From NCBI GenBank assembly GCA_049292975.1, contig JBATRZ010000011.1:1-16200 (forward strand): a stretch of 16,200 nucleotides of DNA, given 5' to 3'. Shown here piece by piece: positions 6,196-11,838 of this stretch; position 1 is the stretch's first letter, and the number at the start of each line of letters is the position of its first letter. A program made the position numbers and the translations under genes. Source of the stretch: JBGSWE01 sp049292975 (GTDB lineage: Bacteria > Patescibacteriota > Saccharimonadia > Saccharimonadales > JACDBH01). Below the pieces are notes generated by a model. The model was not told the DNA's origin, did not search any database, and worked only from the letters and a program-made list of their open reading frames with translations.

Positions 6196-6226
6196 TCTAG
6201 TCTCTAACCTCTAGTCTCTAACCTCT
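6196..6226. repeat. Right inverted repeat of the S23 cassette
   Basis: On the reverse strand, two tandem copies of AGAGGTTAGAGACTAG. It supplies the last codons (R-L-E-T-R-G) and the TAG stop of murE, and forms the sequence just before the ATG of the four-helix-bundle gene. It may also provide the AGAGG that serves that gene as a ribosome site. Confidence 0.75.
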
Positions 6227-7514
6227 CCCTCAGGGCAGCACGTACCGTGCTGATCTCGTCCCAGGGGTGTTCGCCGTCGGCACGTTCGATGGTCTTTTCA
6301 TGGCCCTTGCCCAGCAGCAGCAGCGTATCGCCCTTTTGGGCCCGCGAAACCGCGAATTTGATGGCCCCCGGGCGGTCCAGTATCAAAAACAGGTCTTTAT
6401 CCCGTATTTTGCCTGCTTCTTCGGCGCCGCCAGCTATCATGTCCATGATTTCGTTACCGTCGATGTCCCTATCATCCTCTTCGGTGATAATCACTTCATC
6501 GGCGTACTCGCCCGCTAATCTGCCCTGGATGGCCCGTTTGGCCTCGTCGCGCCTACCGGCCGAACCGAACAGCACTATTAGCTTACCCTTTACCACTGGC
6601 CTGAGATCCTTAAATAACTTCTCAAAGCTGTCGGGCGTATGCGCAAAGTCTACGATAACGTCAAAGTCCTGGCCCTCGTTCACCGGATCCATGCGGCCCT
6701 CTACGCGCCGTAGGGCGGCAATACCGCGCTCAATCTGCTCCTTGTTCAGGCCTAAGACCCCGCCTACGGCCACTGCCGCCAAAGAGTTGTAAACGTTAAA
6801 TTCACCGGGTATGTGGCACTCAATCCGCAGTTCGTCACCCCTGTAGACAGCCTTATAGCGGCTGCCGCCGCTTGTCAGCTTCACATTTTGCGCGCGTAAC
6901 TCGCCCAAATGCTGGCCATAGGTCACGTTGCGCTTGATATCGCCGCCAAACAGGGTGGCAGACGGATCCTCGGCGTTGATAATGCCCATGCGCAGGCCTT
7001 TTTTATTCTTGTCGGCCAGTTTGAACAGCTTGCGCTTGGCATCACGGTAGTTCTCGAACGTGCCGTGGTAATCCAGGTGCTCATGCGTGACATTGGTCAT
7101 AACAGCGATAGAATACGGGATACCCCACACGCGGTTCTGCGCCAGGGCGTGGGACGTCGTCTCCAGCACTATCCAATCCACCCCCTGCCCCCTCATCCAC
7201 TTTAGGCGCCCGATTAGCTCGCGCACCGGCACGTTGGTCATGTGATGTATCTGCGGATGAATATCGTCGCCCACACCGTAGGCCACAGTACTCATGATAC
7301 CGGCCTTATAGCCTGCCTCAACCAGCATCTTGTGAATCATAAAGGTGGTGGTGGTCTTGCCATTGGTGCCTGTCACGCCAATAACCTTGAGGTTGCGGGC
7401 CGGAAACCCGTGCAGGGCGTGCAGCAACATCGCCTCCAGCAAATGGCCGGTGGGCTCAATCTTCTTAAACAGGCTGGCGGGCAGCAACTTCTTTAATAAC
7501 CTCTTCACTAGCAT
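6204..7514 (-). CDS. murE: MurE-type muropeptide ligase, short form
   Basis: ATP-dependent Mur ligase that adds the third-position diamino acid to UDP-MurNAc-L-Ala-D-Glu in cytosolic peptidoglycan synthesis. Seen: P-loop TGTNGKTTTT (48-57), ETTSHAL (118-124), TNVTHEHLDYHGTFENYRDAK (140-160, with Lys160 at the carbamylated position), PGEFNVYNSLAA, GRMDP, and LLLGKGHEK near the C-terminus. At 436 aa it lacks most of the ~90-residue N-terminal domain of E. coli MurE; the P-loop comes at residue 48. The substrate-selecting DNPR region reads EDDR (346-349), so Lys versus DAP cannot be called. The -10 box TACAAT (7517-7522) lies only 2 nt before this ATG but 8 nt before an in-frame GTG at 7506-7508, which may be the true leaderless start. 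The C-terminal residues and stop come from the S23 cassette repeat. Confidence 0.88.
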   Translation of the reverse strand: MLVKRLLKKLLPASLFKKIEPTGHLLEAMLLHALHGFPARNLKVIGVTGTNGKTTTTFMIHKMLVEAGYKAGIMSTVAYGVGDDIHPQIHHMTNVPVRELIGRLKWMRGQGVDWIVLETTSHALAQNRVWGIPYSIAVMTNVTHEHLDYHGTFENYRDAKRKLFKLADKNKKGLRMGIINAEDPSATLFGGDIKRNVTYGQHLGELRAQNVKLTSGGSRYKAVYRGDELRIECHIPGEFNVYNSLAAVAVGGVLGLNKEQIERGIAALRRVEGRMDPVNEGQDFDVIVDFAHTPDSFEKLFKDLRPVVKGKLIVLFGSAGRRDEAKRAIQGRLAGEYADEVIITEEDDRDIDGNEIMDMIAGGAEEAGKIRDKDLFLILDRPGAIKFAVSRAQKGDTLLLLGKGHEKTIERADGEHPWDEISTVRAALRERLETRG

Positions 7515-7516
7515 CT

Positions 7517-7522
7517 ATTGTA
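7517..7522 (-). promoter_or_regulatory. Possible -10 box of murE
   Basis: TACAAT on the reverse strand, just after the terminator hairpin. No good -35 is visible because the terminator stem occupies that place. If used, transcription would start near 7510, after the ATG at 7514 but just before the in-frame GTG at 7508. Confidence 0.4.
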
Positions 7523-7526
7523 AAGC

Positions 7527-7557
7527 AAAAGAGCCCCAGGATGTGGGGCTCTTTTTT
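7527..7557. terminator. Bidirectional intrinsic terminator
   Basis: An 11-bp stem, AAAAGAGCCCC (7527-7537) with GGGGCTCTTTT (7545-7555), and a 7-nt loop. A T-run follows on the forward strand, and TTTTGC on the reverse strand. On the reverse strand it separates the 523-aa gene from murE. Confidence 0.85.
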
Positions 7558-7573
7558 GGTTATTTGGTTTTCC

Positions 7574-9145
7574 TTAGGCACTCTTGTAGCGGGCAATCTG
7601 TTCGGCCGTAGCACTAATGCTGTCGCCGATGTTCATGCCGCGGGCTTGTTCCTGCCAGCCGGCACCCATAACTTCGCTCAAGAAGTTATCGATGTTGTGG
7701 CTAGGAATGCCTTGCGATTCAGCCCATGACCAAGCAGTTGGGTTGCCAGGCTTCCAGGTTTCCATGACGGTGAAGGTGCTGTTGCCCGTAGGAACAGGCA
7801 TTTCAGCGGCCGCCTGGGCAGCGGCATCAAGGTTGGCATCACCGCCCAGTATGTTGGCAGCAGCTTCGTAGTTGATGCCACCGCTTGCGGTGCCACTAGT
7901 ACCACCCAGGTTGGCGTCGCCGGTCAGGATATCAGCAGCAGTCTCGTAGTTGTAGCCTGTACCGGAACCGGTGCCGGGGGCTAGGTTGTGGGCATTATTG
8001 CCGCGCGGGCCTTCCCATAGGTTGTTGATATTATCCCAGGCTTGCTCCGCTACGGGTGTATCCTTCAAAAAGAATATGCCGGCACCAGCGGCTGCAACGC
8101 CACCCAGGGCATACAGGGCCCTATGGCTGCGGGGACGCTCGCCGCGTTCCTGGCGGCGGACATTAAACTCGGAAACCAGCTGCACCGGGGTCTTGGTTAG
8201 TACTGCTGCTTTCATGCGGTTCCAGCGTGACGTACGGGCGGCAGGCTGCTCAAGTTGATCGGCGAAATAGTCGCTGTCCAGCTGGACGGCATCTTCGGCG
8301 TGCGGAGCGGCCCACATGCCGTCAGCGGCGACGTGGCCGATGATATTGCCGTCTGCATCACGTTCTACAGAGCTGGGCTGAAGCGTAACTGGGCGGTCCA
8401 GGCTATGGGCTGTCACGCGGGGAGCAGCGAGCCTTAGTGACTGGGCAGAAGGGGCCGTGCGGCTGCTTTGTGCGGCTAGACGAACCGTCCTAGCATCCGG
8501 TAATCCGGTTGTTGCGGGAGTTTGACCAAAAGGGGCAGCTAACTTGCCGGTAGGTGCTGCGAAGCCTACTGGGGCTTCTGTTATGGGCTGTTCTTGCTTA
8601 CCTATGCCTAGTTTTTCGTTAAGTAGTGCTACGAGTTCGGCGCGGGTCTGCTTATTCACTTCTTTAAGGCTGTGCAGAGTATCAATAAACCCGCTTACCT
8701 CGTTTTCATTCATAACACTGCTCGCCTGGGCACGTATGATGTAGTCCTGGATGGCATCCTCGGCCTCTTTGACAGCCTTAGTGTCGTTGTTGTACTCGGC
8801 TCGCGCCCAATCATCTACGAGATCTTCTGGGCCTTGCAGGACCGGCTCTGCTTCTTCACTCTCAGATTCATGTTTACCTAGAACCAGCGTATCCCTTTCC
8901 GTATCAGCAACGGCATCGGTATAGCCCTGCACATGTGCCCGGGCAAGCTGTTCTTCGGTTGTCATTTCGTTCCATGGCTTGCGGATGCTGTTTCCCTGCA
9001 CTGAGGCGGCAGCGCCAATCTCAGCAACACGCTCACGGCTCATAAACTGGCCGTTTTCTTCCTGATATAGGTGGCGGCCATTCTCTAAGACCTGGCCCTT
9101 TATGAGCATCTCATCGGGGTTTGGAGCTGGAAATTGTTCGTTCAT
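7574..9145 (-). CDS. Hypothetical single-pass membrane protein, 523 aa
   Basis: Not recognised by family. Residues 1-180 are charged and mostly helical, with NGRHLYQEENGQF near 22-34. Residues 185-260 are a low-complexity Ala/Pro/Arg linker. One membrane segment, ALYALGGVAAAGAGIFFL (343-360), follows a very basic stretch (RRQERGERPRSHR). Charge bias suggests an internal N-terminus and an external C-terminus. Residues 399-440 hold two copies of NYE-AA-IL-GDANL. The end (WKPGNPTAWSWAESQGIP ... GDSISATAEQIARY) faintly resembles a LysM-like or cell-wall-binding module, but this is weak. It has its own promoter with a ~50-nt leader and ends at a strong terminator, so it is transcribed alone. A role at the cell surface or envelope is inference. 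Confidence 0.8.
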   Translation of the reverse strand: MNEQFPAPNPDEMLIKGQVLENGRHLYQEENGQFMSRERVAEIGAAASVQGNSIRKPWNEMTTEEQLARAHVQGYTDAVADTERDTLVLGKHESESEEAEPVLQGPEDLVDDWARAEYNNDTKAVKEAEDAIQDYIIRAQASSVMNENEVSGFIDTLHSLKEVNKQTRAELVALLNEKLGIGKQEQPITEAPVGFAAPTGKLAAPFGQTPATTGLPDARTVRLAAQSSRTAPSAQSLRLAAPRVTAHSLDRPVTLQPSSVERDADGNIIGHVAADGMWAAPHAEDAVQLDSDYFADQLEQPAARTSRWNRMKAAVLTKTPVQLVSEFNVRRQERGERPRSHRALYALGGVAAAGAGIFFLKDTPVAEQAWDNINNLWEGPRGNNAHNLAPGTGSGTGYNYETAADILTGDANLGGTSGTASGGINYEAAANILGGDANLDAAAQAAAEMPVPTGNSTFTVMETWKPGNPTAWSWAESQGIPSHNIDNFLSEVMGAGWQEQARGMNIGDSISATAEQIARYKSA

Positions 9146-9202
9146 GGTTAGTTTAGGTCCTTAGATTTAATAGTTTTTTTGATTTTATGTTTTAATAAGC
9201 CT

Positions 9203-9231
9203 ATTCTAGCAAAACTTAAGCTTTTTGTCAA
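9203..9231 (-). promoter_or_regulatory. Promoter of the 523-aa membrane protein gene
   Basis: Reverse strand: -35 TTGACA (9226-9231), 17-nt spacer, -10 TAGAAT (9203-9208). The mRNA would start near 9196, leaving a leader of about 50 nt with AAGGA some 12 nt before the ATG. Confidence 0.75.
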
Positions 9232-9281
9232 TATTATTTATAATTTTATTGTCTATAAAGCAAATACTATATATCGCTGTC

Positions 9282-9290
9282 TGATAAGAT
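9282..9290 (+). promoter_or_regulatory. Extended -10 promoter upstream of tsaD
   Basis: TGATAAGAT (TGn-TAAGAT) ends 6 nt before the ATG at 9297. There is no clear -35. The geometry predicts a leaderless mRNA beginning at the small ORF. Confidence 0.45.
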
Positions 9291-9296
9291 ACAAGT

Positions 9297-9464
9297 ATGA
9301 GAATGTTAGGACTCGTATTACGACCATACCCCGGCCTGCAAACTTCTTTTGAGGCAAGCTACGGCATTTTTGCTTCGCAACGTATCTACGGATACGCTTT
9401 GGCGCAAGAAATGCCCTATCTTGCGCGTCAAAAGGAAGTTTTCGGCTTGCGAGGTAGGTCATAA
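9297..9464 (+). CDS. Small upstream ORF, 55 aa, overlapping the tsaD start
   Basis: Reads MRMLGLVLRPYPG... to ...FGLRGRS and stops at TAA, which overlaps the tsaD start as TAATG. It spans almost the entire palindrome at 9308-9474. Its first residues, MRMLGL, resemble the TsaD start MRVLGI, so it may be the displaced original start of tsaD, cut off by insertion of the palindrome. As in the DDAH-like case, translation through it could open the hairpin and couple to the real gene. It may not encode a functional peptide. Confidence 0.35.
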   Translation: MRMLGLVLRPYPGLQTSFEASYGIFASQRIYGYALAQEMPYLARQKEVFGLRGRS

Positions 9465-9474
9465 TGCGAGTCCT
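9308..9474. repeat. Palindromic element copy 3, over the start of tsaD
   Basis: A 167-bp imperfect palindrome. The outer arms are AGGACTCGTATTACGACC (9308-9325) and GGTCATAATGCGAGTCCT (9457-9474), with further matching arms such as AAACTTCTTTTGA (9340-9352) against TCAAAAGGAAGTTT (9428-9441). The centre is CGTATC-TACG-GATACG (9381-9396). The right arm contains the TAATG overlap and the first tsaD codons. On the reverse strand the core reads AAAGCGTATCC then GATACGTTGCGAAGC, matching copy 1. Confidence 0.8.
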
Positions 9475-10777
9475 CGGGATCGAAACCAGCTGCGATGAGA
9501 CAGCCGCCGCCATCGTAGAGATAGGCGAAGACAATGCCTTAACCCTGCTTAGCAATGTCGTGGCCTCTTCTATGGAACTACATGTGCAGTACGGCGGCGT
9601 GGTGCCCGAGATAGCGGCGCGCAGCCATATTGAGGCAATCATCCCTGTTATTGACGAGGCGGTAGAACCGGTGGGCTGGGATACCATAGATGCCATCGCG
9701 GTGACATACGGCGCGGGCCTGGGCGGCTCGCTGCTGGTGGGCGTAATGACGGCGCGGTCTTTGGCTATCGCGAGGGATAAGCCGCTGTATGCAATAAACC
9801 ATGTTGAGGGGCATGTGTATGCCAACTTCATAACTAAAGTTGGCCGGATGAGCAATTCGCAATTAGCAATTAGCAATAAATTAGCGATGGGCAATGAGCG
9901 TTTGCAGGCCAATGGCAAATCGCAAATGGCCAATGTTTTGCCAATTGCAAATGGCCAATTGCAAATTCAAAGCTATTCCCTACCCCCTGCTCCGCCAAAA
10001 TTCCCAATTCTGGCCTTGATCGTGTCTGGTGGCCACTCGCAGCTGGTGCTGTTTAGGGACCACTTTGATTACACCCTGTTGGGGCGCACCCAGGATGATG
10101 CCGTGGGCGAAGCCTTCGACAAGGTGGCCAAGATGATCGGCCTGCCCTACCCTGGCGGCCCATCCATAGGTAAAAAGGCGCTGGAGGGCGACGCGCACGC
10201 CTTCCGTTTGCCCAAGGCAAAGATGCCGCATAAGTACGACTTTAGCTTCTCGGGCCTGAAAACGGCCGTCCTGCGCCGCGCCCAGGCTATGTGCGGGCAG
10301 GATTTCACGTTTCCCAGCAAAAACCTGCCAGACAGGCTGTCTGAGGCTCAGAAGGCTGATATTGCCGCCACCTTCCAGCGCGTGGCCATAGAAACAGTCG
10401 TAGACAAGACTATCGCGGCATACGAAGAGTACTCGCCTGCCTCGGTAGTCATAGCCGGCGGCGTGGCGGCCAGCCCGGAACTGCGCCACCAGTTGCGCGA
10501 GCGCCTTGCGGTAATGAGCGATGCGCGATTAGCAATGAGCGATAAATTAGCGATAAGCAATGGGCAACTGCAGCCTCATGGCCAATCGCCAATGGCTAAT
10601 GTTTTGCAGATTGCCAATGGCAAATTACCAATTAGTGACCGCCTGCACTTCACCGACCCTAAACTATGTACTGATAACGGCGCCATGATTGCTGCCCTGG
10701 GCGCCTTCAAGGCAAGCCTGGGTCAAAAGCCCGCAGATCCGTACACACTTGGCATCGCACCAAACTTAAGTATGTAG
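9464..10777 (+). CDS. tsaD: tRNA N6-threonylcarbamoyladenosine transferase TsaD with repeat insertions
   Basis: Transfers the threonylcarbamoyl group to A37 of ANN-decoding tRNAs, working with TsaB/TsaE (not in this window). It starts MRVLGIETSCDETAAAIV. Metal ligands are visible: His113 and His117 in INHVEGH, and Asp404 in LCTDNGAM. IVSGGHSQL (186-194), PGGPSIG (230-236), FSFSGLKTA (260-268) and AGGVAAS (331-337) are also intact. At 437 aa it is about 95 residues longer than usual. The excess is two homologous in-frame repeats, residues 129-170 and 351-392, both in loops between conserved blocks, so the enzyme probably still works. GAGG lies 9 nt before the ATG, inside a long palindrome. The C-terminal tail is repeated twice more downstream. 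Confidence 0.95.
   Translation: MRVLGIETSCDETAAAIVEIGEDNALTLLSNVVASSMELHVQYGGVVPEIAARSHIEAIIPVIDEAVEPVGWDTIDAIAVTYGAGLGGSLLVGVMTARSLAIARDKPLYAINHVEGHVYANFITKVGRMSNSQLAISNKLAMGNERLQANGKSQMANVLPIANGQLQIQSYSLPPAPPKFPILALIVSGGHSQLVLFRDHFDYTLLGRTQDDAVGEAFDKVAKMIGLPYPGGPSIGKKALEGDAHAFRLPKAKMPHKYDFSFSGLKTAVLRRAQAMCGQDFTFPSKNLPDRLSEAQKADIAATFQRVAIETVVDKTIAAYEEYSPASVVIAGGVAASPELRHQLRERLAVMSDARLAMSDKLAISNGQLQPHGQSPMANVLQIANGKLPISDRLHFTDPKLCTDNGAMIAALGAFKASLGQKPADPYTLGIAPNLSM
9848..9973 (+). repeat. In-frame 42-codon repeat, copy A, in tsaD
   Basis: Encodes MSNSQLAISNKLAMGN... to ...QLQIQS. Its DNA is made of stuttering words such as GCAATTAGCAATTAGC and GGCAAATCGCAAATGGCC. It falls between INHVEGHVYANF and FPILALIVSGGH, which are almost adjacent in ordinary TsaD. 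By eye 24 of 42 residues match copy B without gaps. Confidence 0.85.
10514..10639 (+). repeat. In-frame 42-codon repeat, copy B, in tsaD
   Basis: Encodes MSDARLAMSDKLAISN... to ...KLPISD, gap-free alignable to copy A (9848-9973) and in the same reading phase. It sits between the helix ELRHQLRERLAV and the strand leading to CTDNGAM, another surface loop position. Confidence 0.85.
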
Positions 10778-10795
10778 CTTAGCCGGCGCAGTCCA

Positions 10796-10833
10796 GCACC
10801 AAGTTTACTTTGGTGCCGTGGCCAAGCTTGGCC
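10796..10833. repeat. Two small hairpins after tsaD
   Basis: GCACCAA (10796-10802) with TTGGTGC (10810-10816), followed by the perfect palindrome GGCCAAGCTTGGCC (10820-10833). There is no U-run, so a terminator role is unlikely. A third palindrome, GCAGGCGCCTGC, follows around 10853-10864. Confidence 0.5.
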
Positions 10834-10907
10834 AGGATGAGGGATACAAGCCGCAGGCGCCTGCCGGCCCTTACGCTTTGGAGATCCAGCCGAATTTGAG
10901 TATGTAG
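10812..10907 (+). pseudogene. Relic second C-terminal tail of tsaD
   Basis: In a frame different from tsaD it reads GAVAKLGQDEGYKPQAPAGP-YALEIQPNLSM-stop, matching the true tail GAFKASLGQKPADP-YTLGIAPNLSM-stop in order and spacing. The stop context (AGTATGTAG then CCG-CGCAG) is also shared. It is best explained as a decayed duplicate, or as the older tail displaced by the present one: EIQPNLS is closer to the usual family ending than GIAPNLS. Confidence 0.65.
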
Positions 10908-10917
10908 CCGCCGCAGC

Positions 10918-10968
10918 GCGCCATGCCCGCCGGATTCTCTTGAGATCCAGCCCAACTTATCGGTGTAA
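10918..10968 (+). pseudogene. Relic third C-terminal tail of tsaD
   Basis: Reads APCPPDSLEIQPNLSV-stop in the third reading frame, clearly the same tail as at 10744-10777 and 10872-10907. The stop TAA ends exactly beside the stop of the reverse gene at 10969. Confidence 0.6.
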
Positions 10969-11457
10969 TTATTGGACCGGTTTTAAAAGCACTACTGCCC
11001 GCGTAGCGGCATCTAGATTGCCCTCTTCCCTGCCGTAAGTATATGGGCCAGGGTGTTCACCAGTTTCTATCAAATAACGCCTGCCGAAGCCGTCCAAACC
11101 TACTTTGCGGTATCCGTCGGAGAGTGCCTGGGAATCGTAGACCATAAGGGCTGGCGAGATATCACTCGCATCGCCCGCATACCAGAACGGGTCCTCAAAT
11201 TGATCTAGGCATTTTTGGCGGAGCAGCTGGCCCAGGGGCACGGCAAATGTCCAGAAACGGTCGCCATGCGTGCGCTCTACTATCAGCCGGTGCGTGCCGC
11301 GGACACCGCATAATAGCACGTCTTCTTCCCTGTCCAGCAGCCTACGTTTCCCGAGACTTTCAACCACTGTCTCCAGTAGTGTTTCTGCATCGTAGCTCTG
11401 GCGCTGGATATCAACGGGTACACGCAAGAAATCAAAGTTATTTGCACGCCTTATCAT
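10969..11457 (-). CDS. Hypothetical protein, 162 aa
   Basis: Not recognised. It is soluble, rich in charged residues and without a signal peptide. VLLCGVRGTHRLIVERTHGDRFW (about 47-69) looks like paired beta strands, and FEDPFWYAGDASDI (86-99) and GPYTYGREEGN (136-146) are aromatic loops. It ends ATRAVVLLKPVQ. It is convergent with tsaD, with stops a base apart if the relic tails are counted. The ATG has no Shine-Dalgarno sequence and follows a TATAAT box by 11 nt, so translation is nearly leaderless. The promoter and a 162-codon open frame support a real gene; function is unknown. Confidence 0.75.
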   Translation of the reverse strand: MIRRANNFDFLRVPVDIQRQSYDAETLLETVVESLGKRRLLDREEDVLLCGVRGTHRLIVERTHGDRFWTFAVPLGQLLRQKCLDQFEDPFWYAGDASDISPALMVYDSQALSDGYRKVGLDGFGRRYLIETGEHPGPYTYGREEGNLDAATRAVVLLKPVQ

Positions 11458-11468
11458 TATTGAGCGCC

Positions 11469-11497
11469 ATTATAGCGGACGGGTGACCGCATGTAAA
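11469..11497 (-). promoter_or_regulatory. Promoter of the 162-aa gene
   Basis: Reverse strand: -35 TTTACA (11492-11497), 17-nt spacer, consensus -10 TATAAT (11469-11474). Its 11-nt distance to the ATG leaves a leader of about 4-5 nt. Confidence 0.75.
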
Positions 11498-11500
11498 AAA

Positions 11501-11649
11501 ATGGGTGTTGCAATGCGGCCGTACAAGGCTTATGCTTGGATGGAAAACAAACAGCTGCTTGCCCCTTTAAAGGGCCGTACCTTATGAACAAAAAGCAGTA
11601 CAGAGAGGGCACTCGTAATACCTTTCGTGAAAAAAGGCCTGTATTTTAA
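11501..11649 (+). other. Two overlapping tiny ORFs in a gap (uncertain)
   Basis: 11501-11587 reads MGVAMRPYKAYAWMENKQLL... (28 aa), and its ATGA overlap leads to 11584-11649, MNKKQYREGTRNTFREKRPVF (21 aa). Both are basic. The second stop lies inside the terminator-like hairpin that follows, and the perfect palindrome CCCTTTAAAGGG (11563-11574) lies within the first. No convincing forward promoter or ribosome site is visible. A short regulatory RNA or leader-peptide pair is possible, but so is chance. Confidence 0.25.
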
Positions 11650-11669
11650 TGGCCTTTTTCCATTTCACG
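11626..11669. terminator. Terminator-like hairpin upstream of valS
   Basis: Inner stem AAAAAGGCC (11631-11639) with GGCCTTTTT (11651-11659), loop 11 nt. An outer stem CGTGAAA (11626-11632) with TTTCACG (11663-11669) can extend it past a bulge. The T-rich 3' arm and symmetry allow termination in either direction. It would end any transcript from 11501-11625 before valS. Confidence 0.55.
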
Positions 11670-11818
11670 TGAAGATGGGGGATGCGTTGATTTGACATCC
11701 GTTTTTCTTATTTGACGGGACCATTCCTGAGTTTGCTTACGTATAGCAAACCCGGGCTTGCGGTAGTCAAACAGAAAAAGGGCAATGAACCGCTTGGATG
11801 TGTGGGATTCGCCCAACA
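11670..11818. other. Gap before valS, one small hairpin
   Basis: Only GTTTGCT (11731-11737) with AGCAAAC (11745-11751) stands out. I see no T-box specifier or antiterminator, and the valS promoter lies after this region, so a T-box on valS is excluded for that promoter. Confidence 0.4.
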
Positions 11819-11837
11819 GAGGTGATATAATCACCTC
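11819..11837 (+). promoter_or_regulatory. valS promoter -10 within a 19-bp palindrome
   Basis: GAGGTGATATAATCACCTC has perfect 8-bp arms around ATA. It contains the extended -10 TGATATAAT (11823-11831). The -10 ends 7 nt before the ATG at 11839, so the mRNA should be leaderless. No good -35 is present. The dyad could be an operator or simply a coincidence of the box; if transcription started earlier, the same dyad would place GAGGTG in a hairpin. Confidence 0.6.
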
Positions 11838-11838
11838 G

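Larger units (their letters stand above)
5799..6226. mobile_element. Four-helix-bundle gene cassette with inverted repeats
   Basis: A 428-bp unit: left repeat 5799-5830, gene 5818-6195 (reverse), right repeat 6196-6226. The repeats are built from the word AGAGGTTAGAGACTAG and are inverted relative to each other. The unit fits exactly between the stop codon of the DDAH-like gene and the last codons of murE. There is no transposase; movement, if any, would need functions in trans. The boundaries are visible; mobility is inference. Confidence 0.55.

Noticed and set aside
11646..11834. A 62-codon reverse-strand frame starting with GTG.
   Set aside because: It overlaps the valS promoter and the terminator hairpin, has no promoter or ribosome site of its own, and its protein shows no recognisable pattern.
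11785..11838. An upstream in-frame ATG that would add 18 residues to ValS.
   Set aside because: The extended -10 box lies between it and ATG 11839, and family members begin at the latter (MKLSKTYEPSQYE).
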